DNA from: Plazaster borealis
Lineage: Eukaryota > Echinodermata > Asteroidea > Forcipulatida > Labidiasteridae
DNA: 64,000 nucleotides
Reading direction: 5' to 3'
Assembly: GCA_021014325.1 (NCBI GenBank)
Contig: CM037457.1
Coordinates: forward strand, 10,854,538 to 10,918,537
The translations under genes were made by a program, and so were the position numbers. Of the stretch, positions 44,864 through 54,797 are shown piece after piece (the first letter of the stretch is position 1; each line of letters starts with the position of its first letter). The notes beneath the pieces are model-generated. The model was not told the origin of the DNA and ran no database searches. It saw only the letters and a program-made list of their open reading frames with translations.

Positions 44864-47800
44864 TGATATTCGCTCGATTCCAGACTCATCATCTTGGAGC
44901 AAAACTGCTCCGACACCAACATCACTGGCGTCAATGGCTATTCTGAACGCCTTGTCAAAATTTGGTGCAGCCAGAACTGGTTCGTTTGTCAGAATGGCCT
45001 TTAAATTATCAAACGCCTTTTGACAAGAGTCAGACCAAACCAACTTTACATTCTTCTGTAAAAGTTGAGTCAATGGAGTCGCAATGGTGCTAAAGTTTGG
45101 AACAAACTTTCTGTAAAATCCACTCATACCCAGGAATCTCATCAATTCTCTCTTTCCTGTGGGCATGGGAAATTCTTGAATAGCTTTGATCTTTGCTACT
45201 CGGGGTAGCACGTGACCCTGACCGACCACATGACCTAAGTAGGTCACCGTTGCTTTGGCAAACTCACTCTTTTTGAGATTCGCCACCAAGTTTGCTTTAG
45301 AAAGCTTATTAAACAGGGCACCCAAGTGTTTCAGATGGTCTTTCCAGTTATCGCTGTATACCAAAATGTCATCAATATAGACAACACAATTGTCCAGCCC
45401 AGCAATGACTTGGCTCATCATTCTCTGAAACGTAGCCGGGGCGTTTTTCATCCCAAAGGGCATTATTTTACATTGGTAGAGACCATCGGGTGTCACAAAT
45501 GCGGAAATTTCTTTGGCTCGGTCAGTCAAGGGCACCTGCCAATAACCTTTCAACAGATCTATTTTACTGACAAACGCCGAATTTCCCACTCGATCAATAC
45601 AATCTTCCAACCTCGGGATCGGATAAGAATCCGTCTTAGTTTCTGCATTGACTTTTCTATAATCTATACAAAATCTAAGAGTACCGTCTGGCTTTGGTAC
45701 CATGACAATGGGAGAACTCCAAGAACTCTGACTAGGTTCGATAATGTCATGTTTTATCATAAATTTAACCTCCTCCCGAACCTTGGATAACTTGTCCGGG
45801 TTAAGTCGGTAGGGAGCTTGTTTTATAGGTCTTGACTTTCCTACATCAACATCATGAACTGCTACAGACGCACGACCTGGTTTGTCAGAACAAACTTGCT
45901 TGTACCTCTGGAGTAGGTTTGATAAATCTTTCCGTTGGTCATTGTGCAAATAACCAAGGATTTCGTCCAAATTAGCAAGAATTTCAGAGTTAGAAAGCTG
46001 AACAGCTAAAAATTCAAGTTCAGACGTTTTTGTCTCCAAGTCTTCATTGCATGAGTTGTCATCGTCAGGTTTTGCCTCAATGACAGCTACCCCCACAGGC
46101 TGGCCAGAATTATCACGCTCATAATACTTCTTGAGCATGTTAACATGACAAACTCTTTGGCTCTTTCTTCGGTCTGGGGTACTGATTACGTAATTGACAT
46201 CATTGAGTTTCTTTTTGACACAGTAGGGCCCACTAAACTTTGCTTTAAGGGGGTCGCCAGGCAGAGGCAACAGCACTAGCACTTTTTCGCCGGGTTTAAA
46301 GATGCGGACTTCAGATTTCCTGTCTGCTCTCGTCTTCATGACCCGTTGAGACACTTTCAGATGGTCTTGTGCCACAGAACATGCCCTAGACAACCTCTCC
46401 TTAAAGTTCGACACATAGTCGAGCAGATTGGTCTCCTCATCCTCTGACGAAAACCTCTCCTTAATGAGTTTCAAAGGCCCCCTCACCTCATGACCGTAGA
46501 CCAACTCAAACGGAGTAAAACCAGTTGACTCGTTCGGCGAGTCCCTGGTTGCAAACAACAGGAAGGGAATTCCTTTGTCCCAATCTTCTGGGAAATCCTC
46601 GCAGTAAGCCCTTATCATATTCTTGAGGGTTTGGTGGTACCCCTCTAGAGCTCCTTGAGACTGCGGATGATATGCAGATGATTTTAACTGCTTGATTCCC
46701 AGCTCACGCAGAACTTCCTGAAACACACCCGACATGAAGTTAGACCCCTGATCGGACTGCACTTCTTTCGGTAAACCATATCTTGTGAAAAACTGCATAA
46801 GAGCCTCAACAACAACTTTGGCTGTTATCTTCCTCAGTGGAATGGCCTCTGGAAATCTGGTTGACAAATCCATTATGGTCAACAAATACTGATGCCCAGA
46901 CTTCGTCCGCGGTAGAGGACCCACACAATCCACCAGGACTCTCGTAAACGGCTCATCAAACGCAGGAATCGGTATCATCGGTGCAGGCTTGATCGATGGC
47001 TGTGGCTTTCCCACCATCTGACACGTATGGCACGTCTTGCAGAATTCCACCACATCTTGATGTAGCTTAGGCCAATAAAAATGAGCCATGACTCTAGCTT
47101 GAGTCTTTCTGATACCAAGATGACCCGCAACCGGAATTTCGTGAGCGATTCTCAAGATCTCATCACGGTAACATGGAGGAACAACAATTTGATGAACAAT
47201 ACTCCATTCTTCATCAGCTGGTTTCTGGGTAGGTCTCCATTTCCTCATTAACACGCCAGACTTGACGTAGTAGCATTCCGGAACCCCTTGAGCCTCTTCC
47301 TCAGAACACGCTGTCTGGGTGAGCTTCCTCAGATCTGGGTCCGCTTTCTGCTGCTCTATCAGCGAGGATCGGCTAAACTTAGCATCTTGAGACACTCCCT
47401 CCTTTTCTTCTAAATCACTAAAAAAGGTTTCAGCCAGCCAAACACCAGAGTCCTCCTCTATAGGCACTGATTCTGCAACCTCCTTTTCCGTTTGCTTCAT
47501 CTGAGATCTCGTCACTGCACATTCGGGGAAGATTTCTGGAAACTCTTCCTCCAAAGCATGAATTTCTGGCTCATCCACAGGTTCACCAGATACAATAGGG
47601 GATGCCGACACTTTACCTCCCGCAACGTCATTACCTAGCAATAATTCGACATCTTTCATCGGTAGACTAGGAACAACTCCAACATCCACAGGGCCAGTGA
47701 ACATATCACATTTCAAATTTACCCTATGCAACGGGACAGGCATAAAATTACCCCCAATACCTTGAAACAACATTGTCGCATTTAGCGAACTGTCTGGAGA

Positions 47801-48823
47801 CAATGACAACACATCCTCCAGCATCAGTGACTGTGACGCGCCTGTATCCCTTAGGATAACAACTGGACTGTCGGCTACATCAGACACACACGACACATCA
47901 CCACAATGAACAAAATCTTTGTAGATTTCATCAACTTTGTTGATTTCATCAGATATCTTCGAAGAAGAAACACGGTTGCCATCGGCCTCACCGGACTTCC
48001 TACGAAGTAGAGTGTCCTTACGGACAAAAGCGACAGGCTTTTCAAACCGCCCTCGCTCGTCAGCGATGAACTTGAAACATCTCGCCTTCGTGTGACCCTT
48101 CTTATGACAGTAATCAGACGGAGGAAAATACTTCTTCTGGTCGTCCTTGGCTCCACTCGGTGATGAAGGCTTCTTTGGACTTTCAGTGCCAGACTGTGCC
48201 TCGGAACCTGACTTGCCCTTCTCAGTGTTTTTGTAAAAACCCTTTGACTGGAAATTAGTTTTGCCCATACTCATTTTATGAGTTAATTCATAATCATCAG
48301 CTACCACTGCAGCTTTCTTTAATTTGGTGATCTTGTGTTCCTCCAAATGGGTTTTGATACTCAGAGGGACACTGGTTTTGAATTCTTCCATGAGGACCAC
48401 TTCTTTTAACTCCTCAAAATTTTTCTCACATTTGAGAGACTGATACCATCGATCAAAACAAATTTCCTTCTGTCTAGCGAATTCAACAAAGGTCTGGCCA
48501 TTCAATCTAGTCAGTTTTCTAAATTTCTGTCTATACGCCTCAGGAACCAACTCATACGCATTTAAAATGGATGCCTTAACCGTAGAATATTTACTACATT
48601 GGTCCTCTGAAAGTGTGGCATAGACTTTCTGAGCCTTACCCACAAAATTGCTCTGCAGGAGCAAATGCCGATATTTCTCAGGCCAACTAAGATTTTTGGC
48701 AATCTTCTCAAACGACAGAAAATACGTATCAACATCGTGTTCGTTGAATTTTGGCACCAAACTCACGTTTTTCGCTAGATCAAAATCAATTGGAGTTCTC
48801 TCCTTGCCTTTCTTTGAACCCAC
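44843..48823 (-). CDS. Gag (most)-protease-integrase-RT-RNase H polyprotein of the retrotransposon
   Basis: The 1326-codon frame encodes, in order: Gag capsid-like region (about 20-185, LVPKFNEHDVDTYFL), zinc-knuckle remnant (236-249, C239-H244-C249 with Ser at the first Cys position), protease DTGAS (326-330), integrase HHCC domain (H561, H568, C598, C601), integrase core D632, D691, E727 (35 residues between the last two), GPY-type C-terminal module (about 865), reverse transcriptase (about 1005-1200, YIDD at 1149-1152), and the start of RNase H (D1298). The frame ends early, after VTFQRN, through a shift. The first Met is internal to Gag: the upstream part lies in another frame (48826-49239). 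Gag and Pol share one frame here, with no stop or frameshift between capsid and protease. Confidence 0.92.
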   Translation of the reverse strand: MGSKKGKERTPIDFDLAKNVSLVPKFNEHDVDTYFLSFEKIAKNLSWPEKYRHLLLQSNFVGKAQKVYATLSEDQCSKYSTVKASILNAYELVPEAYRQKFRKLTRLNGQTFVEFARQKEICFDRWYQSLKCEKNFEELKEVVLMEEFKTSVPLSIKTHLEEHKITKLKKAAVVADDYELTHKMSMGKTNFQSKGFYKNTEKGKSGSEAQSGTESPKKPSSPSGAKDDQKKYFPPSDYCHKKGHTKARCFKFIADERGRFEKPVAFVRKDTLLRRKSGEADGNRVSSSKISDEINKVDEIYKDFVHCGDVSCVSDVADSPVVILRDTGASQSLMLEDVLSLSPDSSLNATMLFQGIGGNFMPVPLHRVNLKCDMFTGPVDVGVVPSLPMKDVELLLGNDVAGGKVSASPIVSGEPVDEPEIHALEEEFPEIFPECAVTRSQMKQTEKEVAESVPIEEDSGVWLAETFFSDLEEKEGVSQDAKFSRSSLIEQQKADPDLRKLTQTACSEEEAQGVPECYYVKSGVLMRKWRPTQKPADEEWSIVHQIVVPPCYRDEILRIAHEIPVAGHLGIRKTQARVMAHFYWPKLHQDVVEFCKTCHTCQMVGKPQPSIKPAPMIPIPAFDEPFTRVLVDCVGPLPRTKSGHQYLLTIMDLSTRFPEAIPLRKITAKVVVEALMQFFTRYGLPKEVQSDQGSNFMSGVFQEVLRELGIKQLKSSAYHPQSQGALEGYHQTLKNMIRAYCEDFPEDWDKGIPFLLFATRDSPNESTGFTPFELVYGHEVRGPLKLIKERFSSEDEETNLLDYVSNFKERLSRACSVAQDHLKVSQRVMKTRADRKSEVRIFKPGEKVLVLLPLPGDPLKAKFSGPYCVKKKLNDVNYVISTPDRRKSQRVCHVNMLKKYYERDNSGQPVGVAVIEAKPDDDNSCNEDLETKTSELEFLAVQLSNSEILANLDEILGYLHNDQRKDLSNLLQRYKQVCSDKPGRASVAVHDVDVGKSRPIKQAPYRLNPDKLSKVREEVKFMIKHDIIEPSQSSWSSPIVMVPKPDGTLRFCIDYRKVNAETKTDSYPIPRLEDCIDRVGNSAFVSKIDLLKGYWQVPLTDRAKEISAFVTPDGLYQCKIMPFGMKNAPATFQRMMSQVIAGLDNCVVYIDDILVYSDNWKDHLKHLGALFNKLSKANLVANLKKSEFAKATVTYLGHVVGQGHVLPRVAKIKAIQEFPMPTGKRELMRFLGMSGFYRKFVPNFSTIATPLTQLLQKNVKLVWSDSCQKAFDNLKAILTNEPVLAAPNFDKAFRIAIDASDVGVGAVLLQDDESGIERISVTFQRN

Positions 48824-48825
48824 TT

Positions 48826-49239
48826 CTAATTCAAGCTTACGCAGTTCAAATTCTCGTTCCTTTTCCTTTTCTTTGAGTTCAAGCCTTCGTAGTTCAAGTT
48901 CTCTTTCTTTATCTTTTCTCTTTCTTGACTTTCTCTTTCTTTTTCTCTTTCTCGACTTTCTCTTTCTTTTTCTTCAAACTCAAGCCTGAGCCTTTCCTTT
49001 TCAAGCTCAATTTTTGCAAGCACAATTACTCGATAAAAAGTCTGCGGAGACTGAGACAACTCTAAGTTCAGTACTCCCGCTAGAACGTTCACTAGTTTTG
49101 CCTTTTTGGCACTTCTAGAAATTTCCACATGAACGTGTTTGGCAACTCCGTGCAACTCGTCTTTTGATAACTGTTGCAACTTCTCGATTGACAAATCTTC
49201 AGAATCCACGAAAGCTTGTGCATCAAACTCACTAGCCAT
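48826..49239 (-). CDS. Gag N-terminal fragment with coiled coil, out of frame with the polyprotein
   Basis: 137 residues beginning MASEFDAQAFVDSEDLS, with a SAP-like helix pair (LQQLSKDELHGVAKH) and then a strongly charged E/R/K coiled coil. In the last 30 residues the coil-like pattern passes into the frame of the 44843-48823 ORF, so a small indel near 48910-48925 probably split one original gag. A programmed frameshift is possible but less likely, because the purine-rich coil repeat is prone to slippage errors. Confidence 0.75.
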   Translation of the reverse strand: MASEFDAQAFVDSEDLSIEKLQQLSKDELHGVAKHVHVEISRSAKKAKLVNVLAGVLNLELSQSPQTFYRVIVLAKIELEKERLRLEFEEKERESREREKERESQEREKIKKENLNYEGLNSKKRKRNENLNCVSLN

Positions 49240-49330
49240 TTTTATACAACACTACAGACTAGTAACAATAAAACGTGCAACCTTGTTTGACAATTGTACA
49301 CAGAAATATACGGCTTATTTTTGTTCGATT

Positions 49331-49347
49331 TCCCGGACAGGCCCCCA
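49331..49347 (-). other. Primer-binding site
   Basis: The minus strand reads TGGGGGCCTGTCCGGGA, three bases after the 5' LTR. It resembles the tRNA-Pro 3' end complement (TGGGGGCTCGTCCGGGA) with two adjacent mismatches. Position and the TGG start are typical. Confidence 0.75.
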
Positions 49348-49350
49348 ATT

Positions 49351-50208
49351 TGTTACGATCCAAAAATCTCCAAACTATCCGTGAATATAAATCACTCAAA
49401 CAGCCTGAATTTTCTCAGATGCAACAAAGAAATCAAACAAGGTGACACTGATGTATAAGAACACAGAATCCAAGTGATTTAATGATAAAACTATCAACCA
49501 CTTCAGTTACCGATTTGGTTTAACAAACATACACTGATTGCATAAAACAAGTGTACATTAAAATGGATCTTATACAACATAAGTATCTTACGGGCCAATA
49601 CGTCAAGCTGGATGAAATACAGGCGAGGATCACAGCAACAGAAGATACAGCGAGGATCACATACACTGGCTCTAAAACGATCAACTCCAGGGGCAGTAAA
49701 ACAGTTCTTTGCCGATGTGATTATGAGCTATCACGGGGCGAACTCACTCCGAAAAATGTCCAGAAGAAGACGAAGCAACAACGGGTACACAATCTGACAC
49801 CCGCCACAAAATATGGGGAAGAAGACCCCAAAATACCGAACTGTAGATTAAGTTCGAAACTGTCCTTTCCGGATTTAAATTAAGCTCTTTAACTGCACTC
49901 GGTTAAAAGCGAACTCTACCAAAAGCTCCTCCAACGAGTTGAATCACAATCACAGAAGTCGTAGCTTCCACCAGTCTTGAGTATTTGTGTCCCCTCGAAG
50001 ATTGATCCCCAGCCTGTATATAAAGGATTTGTGTTGTTTTCTGGAAAGTTCTAAAACCAACTTCAAACTTCCAGAGCCTAGATCATTCTAGATCCTTCAT
50101 AACGGATTAACGCCGCCCACTAGGGTCAACGGACTTACACACAGAAAATGATTGACAGCGTGCGTTGTATCAAGTAATTACATGTACATGTATTAGGGTC
50201 TCATAACA
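49351..50208 (-). repeat. 5' LTR of the Gmr1-like retrotransposon (858 bp)
   Basis: It matches 43509-44367 almost base for base; visible differences include CACTCAAACAG against CACTCAAAAAG and TATCAAGTAATT against TATACACGTAATT. Open frames inside it are not genes. Confidence 0.9.
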
Positions 50209-50314
50209 CTACCATGTCACATGTACAATTTGTGACTGGTATCTTTCTCATTTCTGCTTAGCAGAAAAGTGTTAAGCAATATTTCCTGCAGAAGCAGCTC
50301 TATAAAATTAGGCC

Positions 50315-52178
50315 CTGTTTATTCCAAAACCATTTTCGAAAGATGAATTCATTTTCAGAAGTACATTTTCCTGATCGGTGCTTGTCTTTTACACCAAGAA
50401 TTTTTTTAAAAAATATTGTTGGAACTACTCCGCAACAAATGCTACACCGTCACTTAAACCACCATCGTCCCCTCACCGCACACAGAGTACATATTTCTTT
50501 AACTTTGACACTGATGCAATACCAATTTTCCTTAATGATCATGCATTCCCGGGTTGATGAACGGTTCCAATCGGCTAAAAAGCACTGCGCAGGATTCCTG
50601 GCGTCTGGTCTATACAAATAATATACAGCAGTAGATTATTGGGTATCTAGGTGTTCCAAATCCACGTTAAAGCGGAGGTAAAGCGCAGTTTTATTATGTG
50701 AATTAAATATTCTGGTTTTCACGTACAAACACATCAGAAAATTAACCATAAATGGTGTCTCCAACGGGACCCGTTTTTAATTAAGGAAAACAGTTTGGAA
50801 ATAAGTGTTTCGTTCTAAAAAAAAAAAAAATTAAATGGCATAATTGCAAATCAAACCGCTTATAAAAGAGTTCCTCACACAGAACTTAACATAAATAAAT
50901 CTCCTGGATTGTATTTCTGTGTTGTTGATTACTTCTACATCATTATCACTATGTTATTGTTATTTTCTCATTTTTGTTTTTTCTCTCCTGTGGGATTTGG
51001 TAGGGGGATCACACTGTTTACTTTCTCTTGTTTCACAAGAATTGTTTTATTGTCTTTAGGTTTAATGTGCATTTTAGTTTTTTTAATGTTGACTTTTATT
51101 ATTGGCATTTTAAATACAATTTACGTGATTTTCATCGCATAATTTTCCTGTTTATATTTTAAATTGTTCATGAAGTGGTTTTAATGGTACTTTTTAATGT
51201 AACTATTTCTTAATAATTTGTGTTAAGCGCCTAGGATGTTGTTTTTATGAAATTTGGCGCTATATAAATACTGTATTATTATTATTATTTTTTCTATTTT
51301 GACGTATACATGTCTCTATCGACTCTGTCCGAACCTGTTCCCATTTGCGGTTTTTTCTTCTTCTCGCATTTGGCATCTCGGCGCAGTCCACGGTTTGTCG
51401 AAGAGCCCCCATTACCTTCATTCAATTTCTCTACGTAATTATATTATTTTGCGTTACTCCACTTAGCCATTGAAATGAAGCTACGCGATGTTTGCATTTC
51501 TTTCACGAGGAATGGAGGTAAGAGCTTTAATGGGATTTTTATTTCAAGGAAAACCAATCATTATTGAACACTACGAAGGTGACATATTTATTTTATACAA
51601 ATCCGAATCGGAAAGCCAAAGTTGTTCTAAAACGGTCACAATTTGTACACGACCCCTTGATTGAATAGTCCAATGGGTGTGTGTATAATCATTACATCTT
51701 TGATACCTCCCGACCCATACACCTCAACTGACACGTTCAAGTATCTTTCCGCGTCCCATGTTACCGTACCATTAGAACATTCTCCTTATACACGATCCCA
51801 CGCGTCGAGTTGTTGTACCTCACACGATTAAACAATGTGTAACAGATATGCCTTTTAGACACCAATCAACTCAGGAGTGTATTATACCGGTAAGTAATAT
51901 CATCAAACACAAAGCGACGTGAGTTACCGCGCGATTTCAAAGTGACACGGCCATCCGCACTATTTTGGTTGTAGATTAACTTCATTAATAATAAATAAAA
52001 ATGCTTTTAGTCCAGTGATCTTGAAGAGTGAATAATTTCATAATGCAACCTTAAGATAAATATATGGTTTTATATTTGGCTTCTTGTCACGACACGCACG
52101 TATAATCTACGGTTGTATATTATACAGAGTTGATAGACTGTGCCTTTAGAGTAATGAATGTTTGGTTTGAGTTATGAC
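50315..52178. other. Intergenic region with a retroposon 3' tail
   Basis: No gene was recognised. At 51221-51289 the sequence TGTTAAGCGCC...GGCGCTATATAAAT followed by (ATT)n is a typical LINE/SINE 3' tail; the body of the element is not recognisable. Confidence 0.5.
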
Positions 52179-52229
52179 TCCCTTATGGTGTTCCATATGT
52201 GCCACTCCTTTGGAAAAAAATAATTCCGT

Positions 52230-52455
52230 CGCATTTTTTTTTTTTTGCGTCGCATTTTTTTTTTTGGCGTCGCATTTTTTTTTTTTTCAGGCGCATTTTT
52301 TTGGGGGGCCGCATTTTTTTTTTGCGTCGCATTTTTTTTTTTTGCGTCGCATTTTTTTTTTTTTCGTCGCATTTTTTTTTTTTGGCGTCGCATTTTTTTT
52401 TTTCAGGCGCATTTTTTTTTTTCAGGCGCATTTTTTTTTTCAGCCACATTTTTTT
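52230..52455. repeat. Left-arm array of CGTCGCA-T(9-12) units
   Basis: About 12 units of 19-24 bp alternate a GC heptamer (GCGTCGC, CAGGCGC or a variant) with a run of 7-12 T. All Phe-rich or Lys-rich open frames over this stretch are artefacts of the array. Confidence 0.88.
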
Positions 52456-53008
52456 CCTGAATCGGTCACGTGACCGTCACATGATGTCCATGTGATGATT
52501 TTTTGGCTCCGCTATTGCAGTTGGCGTGTGAACAATTCTATTCTTCTCCTTCAGGGTTGCGGCCATTGCTGTATTACAATTCGTTACAACTGTTTTTGAC
52601 CATGTAGTGTTAAAACGCGCGCGTCTAACATTTTTTCAAGTGTTAAAACATACTGCTTTTCTATAATTAATGCATGCCTAATTCACATTGTGCGTGGGAC
52701 GCGCGCGTATACTAAGTGAGGCCAACGCAAAAAAACAAAGGAAACACAATTTATATTCAAAATTAATGTCCACACCCGTCATCTGTGGCACCGCTGTTGC
52801 GAAAAAATATAACCATTCCATTCTAGGGGGTAATTAATGATAACTGATTGATTGCGTCCGAGTCATCATAGTAACCATTGATGACGTATGTTTTGTGCGC
52901 ATGTGCAATAACTTAATCTAACAACTTAACTTTTTTAGATTTAAGTGGGGTACTAAGATAAGTGGGGTACTTAGATGTTTTGTGAATAGCTACTAATAAG
53001 CGCCCCAC

Positions 53009-53474
53009 TTAAAGGGACACACCGGTTACCTGTTTACGTAATTTAGTCATGTAGAATTTTGAAACAACGGATTCGATCAGCGAGGTGTGCCGACTAGCAA
53101 ACCCGCAGTAACAACAATGTATAGTTAGTGGTCTGGCTCCCTACCCCTCCCACATGTTCATGAGCTTCCAGGTACAGCTATCTCTTGGCTAGCGGGTTTC
53201 TGTCGCGCTAGCACCGCCGAGATACTCTGCTCGCCAGCTACACGACTGCCCCTGTGTTGCGTGTAGCGAGTCCCCACGCTGTGCACTGTAATACAAGCTT
53301 CCGTTGCTCGGACTCTCTGAAATAAAATCTTACGTTCGATTTTGTTGTATTATTTACAACTTGTATCCATAATTTGACTACCCTGTTCTTCTCCATTCCT
53401 GGAAGACCTTTAGAGTCATGTTTTAGTGTATTTTGTAGCCTTAAAAGCCCAACGAAGCTGGTGTGCCCCTTTAA
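53009..53474. mobile_element. TTAA-flanked ACACCGG element inside foldback B (466 bp)
   Basis: TTAA at 53009-53012 and 53471-53474 flank AAGGGACACACCGG and the complement of AAAGGGGCACACCAGCTTCG. It shares GTTTACGTAATTTAGT and GGTCTGGCTCCC with 29663-30458. Confidence 0.8.
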
Positions 53475-53517
53475 CTTGGAGTACTTAAGTTTGCACTTAA
53501 GTCTTAACCCTGCTAAC

Positions 53518-53683
53518 TTAAAGGGACACACCGGCTTCGTTGGGCTATTAAGGCTACCAAATACACTAAAACATGACTCTAAAGGTCTTCCAGGAATGGA
53601 GAAGAACGGTTGAAAAAAGAACCGAGCAACGGAAGCGTGTATTACAGTGCTAGTGCGACAGAAACCCGCTAGCCAAGAGATCA
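53518..53683. mobile_element. Truncated, inverted second copy of the ACACCGG element
   Basis: It starts TTAAAGGGACACACCGGCTTCG and is the near-exact reverse complement of the end of 53009-53474 (GGTCTTCCAGGAATGGAGAA). It then jumps to a fragment of the interior and ends at the start of the right arm of foldback B. Confidence 0.7.
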
Positions 53684-53763
53684 GTTATCATTACCCCCCT
53701 AGAATGGAATGGTTATGTGGCAACAGTGGTGCCACAGATGACGGGTGTGGACATTAATTTTGA

Positions 53764-54279
53764 TTCATAAATACCTCAGACAGTTTCGCTATTCCTATTG
53801 GTGGAGAGCACGTCACGTGGGGGTGTTTAAACGGATGATAATGCACGGCCAAGAGTGTTTATAACCGGCTGGGCTTCGCGTATTGGACGCGCAAGCTCCG
53901 CCAATTTACTTACGCGGAACGCAATACATGGCTATAGTTCCCGCGCGTAGCCTAATCTTTTTGTACACGCGCGTACACACAACCCAACGCGCACAAAACA
54001 GAACTTTACAAAAGTTTTTGAAAATGTACAAACTTCGATGTCAGAGATTGTCTTTTTACCACCGATTTTCCTTATTCTTTCACTTTTTAACAAAAAGGCA
54101 TTTATGAATGGGAATAAATGAGTAGTGACTCGTTCTTAAACGGCAGTTTAAAACCTTGCAGGGTCGTGGCCGTGCGATAAAGGCCCTCGCCTTCGGCTCG
54201 GGCCTTTATCGCACGGCCACGACCCTGCCGGTTTTAAACGGCCGTTTAAGAACTCGTCGCCACTCTTTTATTCCCTTAA
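53764..54279. mobile_element. Insert in the right arm of foldback B, ending in a large palindrome
   Basis: The left arm reads straight from AATTTATA to TTCAAAATTAAT. In the right arm these two parts are separated by about 516 bp. The insert starts TTCATAAATACC, has an inverted TTTATGAATGGG near 54100, and ends in the palindrome 54110-54275. It may be a separate element; no coding content was seen. Confidence 0.65.
54110..54275. repeat. 166-bp near-perfect palindrome
   Basis: Arms of about 80 bp run from GGGAATAAA through TTCTTAAACGGC and GCAGGGTCGTGGCCGTGCGA to AAAGGCCC, meeting around GCCTTCGGC. Only a few mismatches are visible. As RNA or single-stranded DNA it would form a very stable hairpin. 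Confidence 0.85.
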
Positions 54280-54580
54280 TATAAATTGTGTTTCCTTTGT
54301 TTTTTTGCGTTGGCCTCACTTAGTATACGCGCGCGTCCCACGCACAATATGAATTTATACATGCATTAATTATAGAAAAGCAGTATGTTTTAACACTTGA
54401 AAAAAATGTTAGACGCGCGCGTTTTAACACGACATGGTCTAAAACAGTTGTAACGAATTGTAATACAGCAATGGCCGCAACCCTGAAGGAGAAGAATAGA
54501 ATTGTTCACACGCCAACTGCAATAGCGGAGCCAAAAAATCATCACATGGACATCTGTGACGGTCACGTGACCGATTCAGA

Positions 54581-54797
54581 AAAAAAAATGCGGCTGAAAA
54601 AAAAAATGTGGCTGAAAAAAAAAAAATGTGACGGGAAAAAAAAAAAATGCGACGAAAAAAAAAGAAATGCGACGCAAAAAAAAAAAATGCGACGAAAAAA
54701 AAAAAAAAATGCGACGAAAAAAAAAAAAAATGCGACGGAAAAAAAAAAAGCGACGCAAAAAAAAAAAATGCGACGGAAAAAAAAAATGCGACGGAAT
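54581..54797. repeat. Right-arm array of A(8-13)-TGCGACG units
   Basis: The inverted counterpart of 52230-52455, with about 11 units. Unit order and homopolymer lengths differ from the left arm, so the arrays have changed independently. Confidence 0.88.

Larger units (their letters stand above)
43509..50208 (-). mobile_element. Ty3/gypsy LTR retrotransposon, Gmr1-type (integrase upstream of reverse transcriptase), 6.7 kb
   Basis: The element has two LTRs of 859 and 858 bp starting TGTTA and ending TAACA, flanked by CTAC (43505-43508 and 50209-50212). On the minus strand the order is LTR, primer-binding site, gag, protease, integrase, reverse transcriptase, RNase H, polypurine tract, LTR. Integrase before RT is the order in Gmr1 elements of deuterostomes and is unusual for Ty3/gypsy. 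About a dozen differences are seen between the LTRs, so the insertion is fairly recent. Two frame breaks (gag coiled coil and RNase H) make this copy defective. No env-like frame was seen. Confidence 0.92.
43423..50314. mobile_element. Palindromic MITE split by the LTR retrotransposon
   Basis: The left half, 43423-43508, begins GGCCCAATTTAGAGCTGCTT. The right half, 50209-50314, ends AGCTCTATAAAATTAGGCC. Both carry GCTTAGC/TTAAGCA motifs like those of the intact element at 6854-7022. The two halves are separated exactly by the retrotransposon plus a 4-bp duplication. Confidence 0.75.

Noticed and set aside
45326..45790. 154-codon plus-strand open frame
   Set aside because: It is antisense to the reverse-transcriptase coding region, whose domains are clear on the minus strand.
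49551..49883. 110-codon plus-strand open frame
   Set aside because: It lies wholly in an LTR. The other LTR has a stop in the same frame (CGGGCTAATACG at the start), so it is not a conserved protein.
52172..52495. Several overlapping Phe-rich and Lys-rich open frames
   Set aside because: They are translations of the CGTCGCA-poly(T) array in foldback B, in several frames and on both strands.
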